Source of the DNA: Hofstenia miamia
Taxonomy: Eukaryota; Xenacoelomorpha; Acoela
DNA length: 64,000 nucleotides
NCBI GenBank assembly: GCA_004352715.1
Contig: SCFE01000071.1
Span: 881,719-945,718 of the forward strand
Direction: 5' to 3'
Shown here: piece by piece, positions 1 through 11,030 of the stretch
Position numbering within the stretch: the first letter of the stretch is position 1
How the letters are laid out: each line of letters starts with the position of its first letter
Notes under the pieces: generated by a model
Databases searched by the model: none
What the model saw: only the letters and a program-made list of their open reading frames with translations
Told to the model about the DNA's origin: nothing
Position numbers and translations under genes: made by a program

Positions 1-683
1 AAGCTGCCAACCCTTGGCGATCCACAAATATCAGTTTCACTCCTGCGACAATGTGGAAGCTTTTGTAAGCTAGCACACCTTGCCAGGTACTGTCCGCCGG
101 ATCTGACACAAGAGATGTTGGGTCGTTTCGACGACGCAGTGCTAAGTTGTTTCGAGGAAGTAACTGCAATTGAGCTTTCGAAGGTCGGCAGGAAACAGGC
201 ACAACTAGGGCTGAGTTGTGGGGGAATTGGCCTGCGTTCCCCTAAGCTGCACGCACCCGCGGCTTACATCTCTTCTGTGGCATCATCAGGGATTATTGCC
301 GACTTGAAATTCAGCATTCAGTCCTACAACGACCAAGTGAACGTAGAGGACAGATTACAAATATCCGGGAATAAGATTCCAAGTCGATGGAAGCGTCAGG
401 TATCACTTTCAGCTTCTATAGAAAAGAAATGTCTTTCTGACTTGTTAGAAGACGCTGAAAGTCCATCGGAACGAGTCCGTCTACTTGAAGTTTGCCACCA
501 AACGCATCCACATGGTTGACGGCCACCCCATCCCCAGGGTTGGGCTTCAGACTTGAACCAGAGGAAGTACAAGTTCTTCTAAAGCACAAGCTGGGACTAC
601 CCCTAGCGTGTACAGGCGCCAAGTGTCCATTGTGTCCAGAGAATATTCTTGATCCCCTTGTACACCACGTGCTGACATGCAAG
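1..683 (+). mobile_element. RLE-type non-LTR retrotransposon, copy 1 (internal fragment, cut by gap)
   Basis: This stretch is nearly the same sequence as 3274-3956 of the second copy, so it is a second insertion or tandem copy of the same element. It encodes the region after the reverse transcriptase fingers and palm and runs as far as the C-terminal zinc knuckle (C-x2-C-x9-H-x4-C, residues CPLC...HHVLTC), which ends right at the gap. Relative to copy 2 it has a one-base deletion near 494. The frame therefore breaks: one open frame runs to about 519 and the next resumes from about 492. Both ends are missing, the left at the window edge and the right in the N run. It is not functional as seen. 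The similarity is read directly from the sequence; the family assignment rests on copy 2. Confidence 0.85.
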
Positions 684-1683
684 NNNNNNNNNNNNNNNNN
701 NNNNNNNNNNNNNNNNNNNNNNNNNNNNNNNNNNNNNNNNNNNNNNNNNNNNNNNNNNNNNNNNNNNNNNNNNNNNNNNNNNNNNNNNNNNNNNNNNNNN
801 NNNNNNNNNNNNNNNNNNNNNNNNNNNNNNNNNNNNNNNNNNNNNNNNNNNNNNNNNNNNNNNNNNNNNNNNNNNNNNNNNNNNNNNNNNNNNNNNNNNN
901 NNNNNNNNNNNNNNNNNNNNNNNNNNNNNNNNNNNNNNNNNNNNNNNNNNNNNNNNNNNNNNNNNNNNNNNNNNNNNNNNNNNNNNNNNNNNNNNNNNNN
1001 NNNNNNNNNNNNNNNNNNNNNNNNNNNNNNNNNNNNNNNNNNNNNNNNNNNNNNNNNNNNNNNNNNNNNNNNNNNNNNNNNNNNNNNNNNNNNNNNNNNN
1101 NNNNNNNNNNNNNNNNNNNNNNNNNNNNNNNNNNNNNNNNNNNNNNNNNNNNNNNNNNNNNNNNNNNNNNNNNNNNNNNNNNNNNNNNNNNNNNNNNNNN
1201 NNNNNNNNNNNNNNNNNNNNNNNNNNNNNNNNNNNNNNNNNNNNNNNNNNNNNNNNNNNNNNNNNNNNNNNNNNNNNNNNNNNNNNNNNNNNNNNNNNNN
1301 NNNNNNNNNNNNNNNNNNNNNNNNNNNNNNNNNNNNNNNNNNNNNNNNNNNNNNNNNNNNNNNNNNNNNNNNNNNNNNNNNNNNNNNNNNNNNNNNNNNN
1401 NNNNNNNNNNNNNNNNNNNNNNNNNNNNNNNNNNNNNNNNNNNNNNNNNNNNNNNNNNNNNNNNNNNNNNNNNNNNNNNNNNNNNNNNNNNNNNNNNNNN
1501 NNNNNNNNNNNNNNNNNNNNNNNNNNNNNNNNNNNNNNNNNNNNNNNNNNNNNNNNNNNNNNNNNNNNNNNNNNNNNNNNNNNNNNNNNNNNNNNNNNNN
1601 NNNNNNNNNNNNNNNNNNNNNNNNNNNNNNNNNNNNNNNNNNNNNNNNNNNNNNNNNNNNNNNNNNNNNNNNNNNNNNNNNNN
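684..1683. other. Assembly gap of exactly 1,000 N
   Basis: The round size suggests an arbitrary scaffolding gap rather than a measured one. It interrupts element copy 1 on the left and opens inside the 5' part of copy 2 on the right, so the junction between the two copies is not visible. Confidence 0.95.
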
Positions 1684-1728
1684 CTGGGGTCCGTTCCCAG
1701 AGATTGGCTGGAGAGCAACAATAAATAC

Positions 1729-2840
1729 ATGTGTAATTGTGGCAAATTACTGTCAAAAAGGTCACGTCACTCACACAATCAGGAATGCCACGCACATCCT
1801 AGGTTGATGGAAGCTCCTAATACTGATCTGCCAACGCTTGCTGAGGTTGTGAGCCTAAGGAGACCCACTCTGAAGCATGTTCTTACAACGGCAAGGCAAG
1901 CATTCGGCCGGGTCTTGCAAAATGCTATCAGGAAGGCAGTCCATCAGAACACTACGGACGCATACATTCACTTGCTGATGTTGCCTAAGTGTGTCTTGCC
2001 CACCCGCCAAAAAAGCTGGGAAGAACTCTCATAAAGCCGACATAGTGGTACTTTGCAACTGCTGGATGTATGGTGACAAAGTTGCTCTGTGGCAAGATGC
2101 GGAACGAGATGCAATTAAATTGCAACCAGACAAGAAAACTTTCCAGTCAGACGTGCAAAAAACCAGAGATGCCGCCATCGCCTTTCCGAGGAGGGCTTGT
2201 TCAGGAAGGCTAGTAGAGTCCTGTGTTCTAAGGGACTTGCTCCGAACTCAGACCAGACTAAGAGCCTTCTAGCTGAAAAACACCCGATCCAGGCAGCTCC
2301 AGTCACACCTGCTATTAACTCTGCTCCTGTTTAGATAGGTCCAGAATTCAAGATATTGGATATTCTATGTTCCTTCCCTAAGAGAACAGCATGCGGGCCA
2401 TCGGAATTGTGAAGGCAGCTGAAGCAACCTTGCCAGTGTCTTTCATTTCTACCCTGAAACAATTCATGAATCACCTTGTCTCTGGTAAAGCTCCTCGAGA
2501 GGTTGCCCCAGTGCTCGCTGGAGCAGCTTTAGTCGCCCTGAGAAAGTCTGCCCCAGCTGCTCAGTTAGATATACGACCCATTGCGGTGGGAGAGATCTAT
2601 CGACGACTTGCTGGGAAATGCAATTGTGCAGTCACAAGTGAGGAAGCCCGTCAGCTCTTTGAACCACACCAGTTTGGAGGTATGGAAAAAGTTGTACACA
2701 AGCTGAGGGAAGTTGTGAAAGAACACTGGAATGACAATGACTTCGCAGTTTTAAAAGATGACATGCGAAATGCTTTCAATACTGTATCCAGACAAGCGGT
2801 CATGGATGAATGCTTGAAGCACTTCCCTGAAATACTTTAA
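1729..2840 (+). pseudogene. 5' half of the RLE-type element ORF, broken by frameshifts and stops
   Basis: The reading frame changes several times: near 2000, near 2180 and again near 2400. There is an in-frame TAG around 2333 and a TAA at 2838-2840. The readable pieces still carry conserved features: the segment beginning MCNCGKLL, the stretch ALWQDAERDA, the PIAVGEIYRRL block before the palm, and RT motif A (LKDDMRNAFN), whose catalytic aspartate is retained. The stop at 2838-2840 falls between motif A and motif B, after HFPEIL, and the same frame continues directly as CVIYCYQTHPRLWH. Removal of that one codon's effect would reconnect the two halves of the RT domain, so this is a point lesion rather than a deletion. 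The product cannot be made from this copy. Confidence 0.75.
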
Positions 2841-4469
2841 TGCGTCATTTACTGCTATCAGACACATCCTAGGTTGTGGCACGTGACTGGCGAGTTTTTA
2901 TCAGCAGCTGGAGTGCAACAAGGCGATCCTTTAGGGCCTTTGATGTTTGTTATCGCACCCAACAGATTGGTGTTCGAGATTGACGACTTGCTACTGAATA
3001 TGTGGTATTTGGACGACGGAGTGATTTGTAGAACCAGATCGTCCATTATGAGATGCCTGGCCTGCATCCAAAAGGCAATGGAGTGGTCAGGACTGGAGCT
3101 CAATCTCAAAAAATGCGAGATTTTCTGCCGCCTCGACCTGTCTGCATTCCCCGAGGAGATCAAAAAATTCCACCAGCCGAATCTGGAAATTCTTGGAGCG
3201 CCAATTGGAAGTAATGACTATTGCAATGATTACATCGTTTCCAAGTCTCAAGCAGCTGAGATGCTTCTGAACAAGCTGCCAACCCTTGGAGATCCACAAA
3301 TAGCAATTTCACTCCTGCGACAATGTGGAAGCTTTTGTAAGCTAGCACACCTTGCCAGGTGCTGTCCGCCGGATCAGGCACAGGGGATGTTGGGTCATTT
3401 TGACGACGCAGTGCTAAGTTGTTTCGAGGAAATAAATGCAATAGAGCTTTCGGAGGTCACCAGGAAACAGGCACAACTAGGGCTGAGTTGTGGGGGAATT
3501 GGCCTGCGTTCCCTTAAGCTGCATGCACCCGCGGCTTACATCTCTTCTGTGGCATCCTCGGGAATTATTGCCGACTTGAAATTCAGCATTCAGTCCTACA
3601 ACGACCAAGTGAAGGTAGAAGACAAATTACAAATAGCCGGGAATGAGTTTCCAAGTCGATGGAAGCGTCAGGTATCACTTTCAGCTTCTATAGAAAAGAA
3701 ATGTCTTTCTGACTTGTTGGAAGAAGCTGAAAGTCCATCGGAACGAGTCCGTCTACTTGAAGTTTCGTCACCAAACGCATCCACATGGTTGACGGCCACC
3801 CCATCCCCAGGGTTGGGCTTCAGACTTGAACCAGAGGAAGTACAGGTTCTTCTAAAGCACAGACTGGGACTACCCCTGGCGTGTACAGGCGCCAAGTGTC
3901 CATTGTGTCCAGAGAATATGCTTGATCCCCTTGTACACCACGTGCTGACATGCAAGAGAGGGCCAGATGTGATATTCCGCCACAACACCATACGGGATAC
4001 TATCTTCAACTGTGCAAGTAGAGCCTTAATGAATCCCATACTCGAACAGGGTGCCAACTTGGATCACTCGAGCTCACTGACACGGCCTGCGGATGTTCTG
4101 ATCCCCGTCTGGTCCCTTGGAAAAGCAGGAGCAATAGACGTCACCGTAGCACACCCGCTCAATCCTCTCAACATTGACGGAGCGAGTGCCACGACCGGCT
4201 ACTGCCTAGAGGCTGCTGAGCTAAAGAAGCACTGCGAGAATGACGACAAATGTGAAGAGCTTGGTTGGGAGTGTCTCCCCCTCGCAGTGACACCCTACGG
4301 CTCGTGGGGCATTCAAGCAATGAGGACCATCAGGAAGATCGCCAGTAGGCTCGCCATCCAGACCAAGCAGTCAACGGAAGCTGCACAGAAGGAGATTATG
4401 ACTCGGTTGGGTATAGTGTTGGCGCGTTGCACAGCGCGTGCAATCATCGCTAGGTCTCCTGTGGACTGA
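2841..4469 (+). pseudogene. 3' half of the RLE-type element ORF: RT motifs B and C, thumb, CCHC knuckle, endonuclease
   Basis: A long open stretch in the same frame as the upstream piece, about 540 codons, free of stops. Counting from 2874, RT motif B is GVQQGDPLGPL (13-23) and motif C is YLDDG (45-49). Most LINE-type RTs have YADD there, so leucine is unusual. The conserved NLEILGAPIG block lies near 103-112. A knuckle C342-x2-C345-x9-H355-x4-C360 follows, then RPAD...AIDV with Asp407 and Asp422 separated by 14 residues, matching the PD-x(12-14)-D/E signature of the restriction-like endonuclease of R2-like elements. The 3' half looks intact, but the ORF lacks its 5' half, so this copy should be non-autonomous. 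Motifs are seen; function is inferred from the family. Confidence 0.8.
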
Positions 4470-4520
4470 ACAACCAAAGCACTGCATCAATTCTGAAAGC
4501 GCAGAAGTACCTTATGACTC

Positions 4521-7417
4521 ACGAAGAAGATTATTCAAAATTTTTAGATTTAACTGGGGATTGTTTCAATTTGATTGACACTTTAAGAAGTGATTAAAAC
4601 TACAAACACCCACGGACTATTGATTTACTAATCGGATTGTAAACGTTTAATTCAGAATATAAAATATGGTGCTAATCGATATCAATACTGCTCTGTAATG
4701 TAGAAGTTTATAGTTGATGATTAATAAATTATATATTTATATATAAAAAAATATATAAATAAGCGCATGGAAGAATAGTATGACATGCATTTTACTGTCA
4801 ACTGACTTTCTAATGAACTTATGTATTTTAAATAGAAAATTTTGTAATTTGAACTCAATCAAACAATTGAGAAACCCAAGCCCATTCAGGCTTTGATTGA
4901 AGGCTTCGTTCAGAAGCACTTTATCTCATCAACATGAATTCACTCTGTATATTTTAATGGGCTACTTTCTCTAGATAGATTATTCAATCTTCAAATGACT
5001 ACAATCACATACCATTTGTTTCAGCCTTCGCTTTAGTAATGATACCTTTTTTAATCTTCAGTTTTCAATAATGATTCCCACAGTATAATAAGCCTTATGA
5101 GTTAGTGACCTGAGGCTTTTTGTAGTTGAGTGTAGAAACGAAAACTGCCATTGAGCTCTTTTTTGATGATGCTTTCTATCATTGGAACACATTTTGACTG
5201 CAATAATTATGTTAAAGTTTAACTATTATAAAGAAATTTTAAATTAATGGTAAATGTTGAAAGCAGTTTTTCAATAGATTTTTGAAAATAACTTGTGCAA
5301 CTTTCGACACCTTTTAGTCGACGTTTGATTGAGACAAATAAAATTGGAGTTAATTTTCTTTAAAGAATCTTGCTCTCGCTATATTGAGAATAATAAACGT
5401 TAATTTGCTAATTTTGAAGGTAAGCTCGATTTAATTATAACAAATTTCAGGTCATTTTTCATTTACAACCTTAACAAAATAGGTTGGTTTCAAGTGTTCG
5501 ATAAATGCAGGCTTAATCCCCTGCTTCAAAGGAAAAGTGTTTTAAGTTATGGGAATAAATTTAACATTTCCAAGAGGGCTATTGTGAAAGTTGCTTGGTT
5601 GAAAGTGGCCATTTTACAAAAAAAATGGGAGATTCAATTCATTAAAAATTTGTAATATATATATATATTCAAATTTAGTTCTCGTATATGTTTTTTTGTA
5701 CTTAGCTTCCTGTAGATATTCTTTAAATATTTTGTAACTATCACCCGTATATATATATATATAGTATAACAGAGCACCGTGTCTATGATATATTTCTTTG
5801 ACCTGGGGTCATTGCAAAGAAATTAATGCATTTGCAACTGGGCCAAACACATTACTAAAAAATTGAATATTGAATAATCACTGCAACAAATTATTCAAGG
5901 ATGCGAGTAAATCTTATGTATTCAAAAGCCGTAGTTTTCTTATCATCCTGCTTTTTTATAGTATTAAACATTAGCACACTAAATTGTAAACTACTTCAAT
6001 TACATCACCAAGGAGTGCATAAAACATCTACCTAGCCCAAATATCATACAATGACATGCTAGATGTTTTTTTAAATACTTTAATGACTTAATAAATTATT
6101 TCTCACTTTTACATAATGCGAGCTTAGTGAAATCAAAAATTCATATTCCCATTGTTTCAATAAGCAAAAAATAATTTCAATACAACTCTACTAAATAAAT
6201 TTATAATAGTAATACTATAAATATTATAATTATAAAAAATAATAATAAGTATTGTTGTAGATTTATTGCAAACTTAATTAATACGAAATACACTAACTAC
6301 TATCAAACGTTCATAATAGCTAAAGTGTCAAATGATTTATTATATTCGTTCTGGAAGCAGCTCAGAGAGAAATGCAATTGAAGCAAAACTTTTCAATAAT
6401 GGTAATTTAATTAGTATTTTATTTGATTCACTATCTACACGACTTTATAAATAATGTTATAATTGCATAAATTAAGTTTCAATGTATATTTTTCTCTAGG
6501 AAACATTAAATTGATAGGTTAAAAATCATAATCAAGAGATATAATGTAATATTACTATCAATTAATTCAACGTGAATTTTGATAAATCAGGTTAGAAAGC
6601 ATATGTTAATTAAGATTGCATAAAATTTATATGTATTTGGAAATCGGTAATGCAATGATTTTTTATATTTCGCACTTAAAAAATTTCCATTTAGAACACG
6701 TTCAGCTTAAAACGACTATTTATTACTACTTGCAAGTATGTTGCGCCCTCTTGCATTAAATGATTTCCTTTCTATGCTTGTAAATACCTTTTCAATAAAA
6801 TTGATACTTAAAAAATAAATCAAAGTCACCTCATATAGAAGTGCATCAGCTCATAAATGCTACGCGTAAATTATAATTGGAAGTCGATATACCGTAAAAG
6901 AAATCCTAAGTTAAGTATTCTACAATTTTGTGTTGTGTCATTCTGAGCTCGAAGTATAAAGTAAAACTATAGTTGCACATTTGGCAATTCCCGGAAGATC
7001 AAATTATGTGGACTTATTGCATGCGATGTTAGCAGCTACACTAAATGGTAACATTAAACCGAGTGTAAATCTACATTTGGAAGGCCCATTCTTAGCGACC
7101 CAAGTCCAAATCTGGTAAATCATTTTATTTCATAGAAACATTAAATATGAATTTAATGCAAGGTTAAATGTGCCTATATGTTTAAAATGATTGGCAATAA
7201 ACTGAAGTTTTTAAAGTTTTAAATATAAAATTTTTTAGTTATTTCCATTAACCGATGGAAAAGTGCATTTTGACATGCCATAACTTTTGATTGATTGAGA
7301 AAAGTTCCTAAATATTACTTTAGACCTTATTTTATAAAAATACATTAAAATGAATTTTTAATGCATGATAAAATTTTGAGGAGATCAAAAACCGCTTCAA
7401 GATGGACTTTCAATATT
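4521..7417. other. AT-rich intergenic DNA, no recognised gene
   Basis: Only short random open frames are present. There are two small TA runs (about 5654-5668 and 5749-5763). No exon, RNA gene or transposon terminus could be supported. Confidence 0.6.

Positions 7418-7515
<98 letters not shown>
7418..7515. repeat. (AAT)n microsatellite, about 98 bp, 3' tail of the minus-strand LINE
   Basis: An almost pure AAT array. It abuts the 3' untranslated side of the minus-strand LINE fragment, so in the sense of that element it reads as an (ATT)n tail. Confidence 0.9.
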
Positions 7516-7516
<1 letters not shown>

Positions 7517-8279
7517 CTTTAATAGCTCTTTATTGCTCGCTTGTACAATTACCTTTATATATATTTACAAATTGCAAATTCTGTACAATATATACAATAC
7601 ATATATACAAATATTTACAAGATTTTAAATATATACAGGTAAAAATACAATGAACGAACAAAGCTAATTTACAAAAATAAAATAATTAAAAAGATTCACA
7701 CAACAAATTAAAATAAAACTGCCTATATATTTCGCCATGAGTTTAACTGCTTAGATGTTCCATACTTAAATTGATTAGCTAGTAAATTTTGCTTTAATAT
7801 CTTCTTAAATGTTCCTATTTTTGTAGTTGACCTGATGTTAAGTGGTAGTTTGTTCCATGACCGAATGGTACATGACAAGAACGAATTATTCCATGCTGTC
7901 GAGTTCACTTTGATGTTATTAATGCAAATTTTTGATCTATAGTTGAAATTGAACCATTTTTTTAGGAAATTTAAACTATTTTCCGAATTATAAATAAGTT
8001 TGTGCATGTGTATCAAAGCAGCATATTTGATGTAATAAACAGGAGATAACAATTTTAAGTTAAGTAGTTTTTTACCTGTTTGCTGTTTACTGACTCTGAA
8101 CATTGTTGAAATTGACCAGTTAAATGCTTTATTGATTCCTTGCTGATTTCGTGTATTTAAGCTGGTCAAGATTGTACATACATACATAAAGTGGCTCATT
8201 ACAAGAGATAGAACTAGCTGCTTGCTCCTTGTGAAGCTTCTAAGCTCTCGTAGGCATTGCACACCCATACTCATTTTTT
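7516..8279 (-). mobile_element. 3' end of a CR1/Jockey-like non-LTR retrotransposon
   Basis: The minus strand encodes the C-terminal region that follows the RT in CR1/Jockey-type LINEs, then about 200 bp of 3' untranslated sequence running into the (AAT)n array. The element is cut on its 5' side by a 38-N gap at 8280-8317, beyond which lies an unrelated element in the opposite orientation. It must be 5'-truncated here, because no RT core motif is present. Confidence 0.7.
7723..8279 (-). pseudogene. C-terminal RT-associated domain of a CR1/Jockey-like LINE
   Basis: The frame reads through about 180 residues without a stop. It contains the hallmarks of the LINE C-terminal domain: a segment of the type LVMSHFMYVCTILTSLNTRN (end of the RT thumb, 'Y' and 'W/L' positions), then FNWSISTMFRV, KLLNLKLLSPVYYIKYAALI, and the terminal block NSFLSCTIRSWNKLPLNIRS followed by FKKILKQNLL. 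This last block (R-x-WN-x-LP-x-x-IR) is common to many CR1, L2 and Jockey relatives. The catalytic RT motifs lie beyond the gap or are absent. The frame ends at 7723-7725. It is probably a dead 5'-truncated copy. Assignment to class is firm; the exact clade is not determined. Confidence 0.7.
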
Positions 8280-8317
8280 NNNNNNNNNNNNNNNNNNNNN
8301 NNNNNNNNNNNNNNNNN
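8280..8317. other. Assembly gap of 38 N
   Basis: It separates the minus-strand LINE 3' end from the plus-strand R4-like element. The head-to-head junction of the two elements is hidden here. Confidence 0.95.
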
Positions 8318-9645
8318 AGAAGCAAGTGGAGACATTGGAGAAGGCAAGCAGAGATTCAGGGTTGGAGTTTGGATTAGGAAAGTGTGCAGCAGTGACAATG
8401 ACAAGAGGCAAGTGTGTGGACGGGGACGGTTTGAGGACAAGCAGTGGGGATAAGATTGATGAAGTCAAGGAGGGGTACAAGTACTTAGGAGTAATAGAGA
8501 AGGATAGAGAAGGACAGGACAGATCACGTGGAAATGAAGATGAGGCTAAAGAAAGAGTACAAGAGGAGAGTAAGGAAGGTATTACAGAAGTCAGCATTGA
8601 ATGGGCAGAACAGCACAAAGGCAATTAATACGTGGGCGATACCAGTGTTGAGATATTCGGCAGGAATAGTTAGGTGGAATAAGAATGAACTGAGGGAATT
8701 AGACAGGGAGACAAGGAAGATACTAGCAGCAGAGAGAGCATTCAACCTAAATGGAGATGTAGATAGGCTGTACATGGCAAGGCATAAGGGAGGGAAAGGG
8801 CTGCTAAGTGTGGAGGAGACTGTAGAAGCAGAAGCACTAGGGCTAAAGGAATATGTAGAAGAGCAACCTAAGGGGTCCCTACTAGAGGTCACTAAGGAGT
8901 TAAAGAAGATAAGAACTGAGAGTGAAGGAAAGAAGGTATACCAGAGTAGGATGGAATCAGAGAGACAAACAAGGTATAGGCAGAAGGCAATGCACGAAGA
9001 ATACTGGAGGAACACAGAAAAGTGTGATAGAGAAGAGAGCAACAAGTGGTTAAAGAAGGCAGGACTGAAGAGAGAAACAGAAGCACTGATAATGGCAGCA
9101 CAGGAGCAAGCAATAAGAACAAATTGGGTGAAGAAGCATATAGACAGAAGAGTAGAAGTAAGTGATAAGTGTAGGCTATGTAAGAAAGAGGCAGAGACTG
9201 TAGATCATCTGACAGCAGGGTGTGAAAAGTTGGCACAGAATGAGTATAAGTTCAGGCATGACAAGGTGGGAAGAATGGTACATTGGAGTTTGAGCAGGCA
9301 GCATGGGTTAGAAGCAGGAGACAAGTGGTATGAGCACAAGCCACAGGGCGTCATAGAAAATGAGAAGTTTAAGATACTGTGGGACTTCAACATACAGACG
9401 AGCAAAGTGATAGAAGCACGGAGGCCAGACATAGTAGAGAAGATAGACAATTACAGAGAGTTGGCAGAGGAAATAGAAAGGCTGTGGAAGTTAAAGAAAG
9501 TTGAAGTTGTCCCGGTAGTTGTAGGAGCACTAGGAGCAGTGAGTAAGAAGCATAAGAGATACGAGGAGTTGGGAGTACCAAAGTGGGGAGGAGCAGTAGC
9601 ACAGAAGGCAGCATTGTTAGGAACAACATCTAGAGTCCTGAGGTA
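8318..9645 (+). mobile_element. R4/Dong-like non-LTR retrotransposon, 5'-truncated, in a TAA repeat
   Basis: The sense strand begins just after the 38-N gap inside the RT thumb region (KYLG) and continues to the end of the ORF. It stops exactly where a (TAA)n array begins. A second, more decayed copy at 34,565-35,300 also ends in AATAATAA-type sequence. Elements of the R4/Dong group carry a C-terminal CCHC knuckle and restriction-like endonuclease, and Dong is known for insertion in TAA repeats. Both traits fit what is seen. Base composition is conspicuously purine-rich (A+G) on the plus strand compared with its surroundings. Confidence 0.75.
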
Positions 9646-9646
9646 A
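8318..9646 (+). pseudogene. R4/Dong-like polyprotein, C-terminal part, with frameshift and endonuclease deletion
   Basis: One frame runs from 8318 (VETLEKASRDSGLEFGLGKC, then YKYLGVIEKD) to a frameshift near 8510. A second frame then runs to 9646. The second frame carries KAINTWAIPVLRYSAGIVRW, the block ELDRETRKIL, DRLYMARHKGGKGL, a knuckle CRLC...DHLTAGC (C-x2-C-x8-H-x4-C) and ARRPDIV, which is the first part of the restriction-like endonuclease. After RPDIV the sequence jumps to EKIDNYRELAEEIERLW. The second copy has about 65 more bases at this point, which would hold the second acidic catalytic residue, so copy 1 seems to have lost it. The frame ends LLGTTSRVLR and its stop codon TAA is the first unit of the TAA array. 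The product would be truncated and endonuclease-dead. Confidence 0.75.
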
Positions 9647-9698
9647 TAATAATAATAATAATAATAATAAGTGAAATAATAAATAATAATAATAATAA
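9644..9698. repeat. (TAA)n array at the 3' end of the R4-like element
   Basis: An imperfect TAA/AAT array follows the last sense codon directly and supplies the stop codon. It is probably the insertion target or the element tail. Confidence 0.85.
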
Positions 9699-10579
9699 AA
9701 TAAATATGATTTTAGTTCCAGTGCTTACAAAAGTAAAAAAGGAAAATACCAATTTCAATTACAAAAAGTTCGTTAAGTTGTTATACCATAAACAGCAAAA
9801 TTTCTTTCATACTTCTTTGTACGGGGCAAGGGATTTATAATTATTTCAAGCGATTTTCGAAATATGCGCAATTCCTGAAAACATTTTTAAAGAGTAAAAA
9901 CTAAAATTCTATCAAAAGTCTTAGATACATATTTTCCATGAGATTCATTAATTATAGATATTGAGATTTACTTAGAAATACATTCATTAGCTATCTTATG
10001 ACTTTCTCAATTTTTTCTCAAATATTTCGATTATTTGTAATCCTTTCTTTCTGGCAATTCACTAAAATAATTTCTCAATTGAAATGGGAACAACGAACCA
10101 ATTTCTAAGTGCGGGCATTAAATTTTATCACAGACTCCTAACATAATTACTTGAAATTTGAGGAAAGGGACACCAGTTGTCCGTTTAGACTACAGACGAC
10201 ATCTCATCTCCACCAGAAGCGGATGTATTTGCCCCTAAGTCATCTAATATTGCTCATTGACTGTAATATCAAGAGTGTAGATGACCAAATGCTAGTTAGA
10301 GCTTTACATGAAATGCATTTCAGGTCTTGATAACAAACTTCCACAAAGTAGCTATAGCTATGCTTATCTAATTTCATTAGTATTTTTTTAAAATTTTATG
10401 CTAAAACTAAAGTACCCCACAGAAAAAAAGAATCTTAACTACAAAAGTTAATAAATCTCCAAAAGTAAATGCATACATTTAATAATAATTAAATAATATT
10501 TAAACTAAAGCAGCCTGGTGATTTTTAAAAATTTTTGATGATCATATGAAAATATTTTAAACGCTCATAGCTAAAAAAT
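9699..10579. other. AT-rich intergenic DNA, no recognised gene
   Basis: No open frame or motif of note was seen. A stretch at about 10217 with GCGGATGTATTTGCCCC resembles hAT terminal repeats, but no partner end could be matched with confidence. Confidence 0.5.
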
Positions 10580-11030
10580 TAATGGTGTGCTCAATCTAAA
10601 AGCACCAAATGATAAAGGAGAGTCTCCTGTTTTTTCGCTCTTAATCGGCGCTCTGGCCCGCGACATCTGACTTTGCGCACGGCACACCTCAATGGGTTTG
10701 GATTATCTTTGCACATATCAAGAAACAGTCAAAGTTCTTTGCTGCATCCAGGGGCTCAAAACCTTCTAAATACATTTAACACTAAGAATGGAGAGATTTT
10801 AAATCTTTTTCAAAAATTCAAAAATTTCTAAGAAAACTTGTTAATCTATTCAACAATCTCTGCCACAGCAATAAGCATTAATAAAAATTTTCAACATTGC
10901 ATTAATGTATGCTCCCCAGTAGACCTACCCATGTTCCAAGATTTTCAATTTTGCAAATTGGTTTAGAGAAAATTCTTTGTAAACATGGAAGAACGGTTTC
11001 CCCTTTAAACAGACTCTAGACTGTTTAAGG
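10580..11030 (+). repeat. Unclassified dispersed repeat, copy A
   Basis: This segment shares blocks with 26,697-27,030 on the same strand and with 44,370-44,560 on the opposite strand. Shared landmarks are a GTCTCCTG...CGCTC block near 10,620, a GACTTTG[CT]GCACGGCA block near 10,670, a CTCAATGGGTTTGGA block near 10,690, and ATATCAAGAAACAGT near 10,715. Downstream similarity to copy B continues more weakly (AGAATGGAGAGATTT, near 10,785). There is no convincing coding content, and termini are not defined. Confidence 0.6.

Larger units (their letters stand above)
1684..4520 (+). mobile_element. RLE-type non-LTR retrotransposon, copy 2 (5' end in gap, degenerate)
   Basis: A single decayed element, read in order: an N-terminal Cys/His segment (CNCGKLL...HSHNQECHAH, about 1729-1800), a conserved linker with PKCVLP (about 1980-2000), the RT fingers and palm (2391-3020), the thumb, then a CCHC knuckle and a restriction-like endonuclease (to 4469). 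A protein with these parts would copy element RNA into a nicked chromosomal target by target-primed reverse transcription. The 5' end is lost in the gap. The 3' limit is uncertain, because after the stop at 4467-4469 there is no clear poly(A) or microsatellite tail; 4520 is only an approximate boundary. The same family is present as copy 1 at 1-683. The class is well supported, but I do not name the clade. Confidence 0.8.

Noticed and set aside
416-1807. Long open frames across the first N gap
   Set aside because: They are open only because N runs contain no stop codons; the same holds for frames across 23,164-24,163 and 56,885-57,117.
8524-9629. Several minus-strand frames rich in Leu and Ser opposite the R4-like element
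   Set aside because: Shadows of the purine-rich sense frame; no independent motif.
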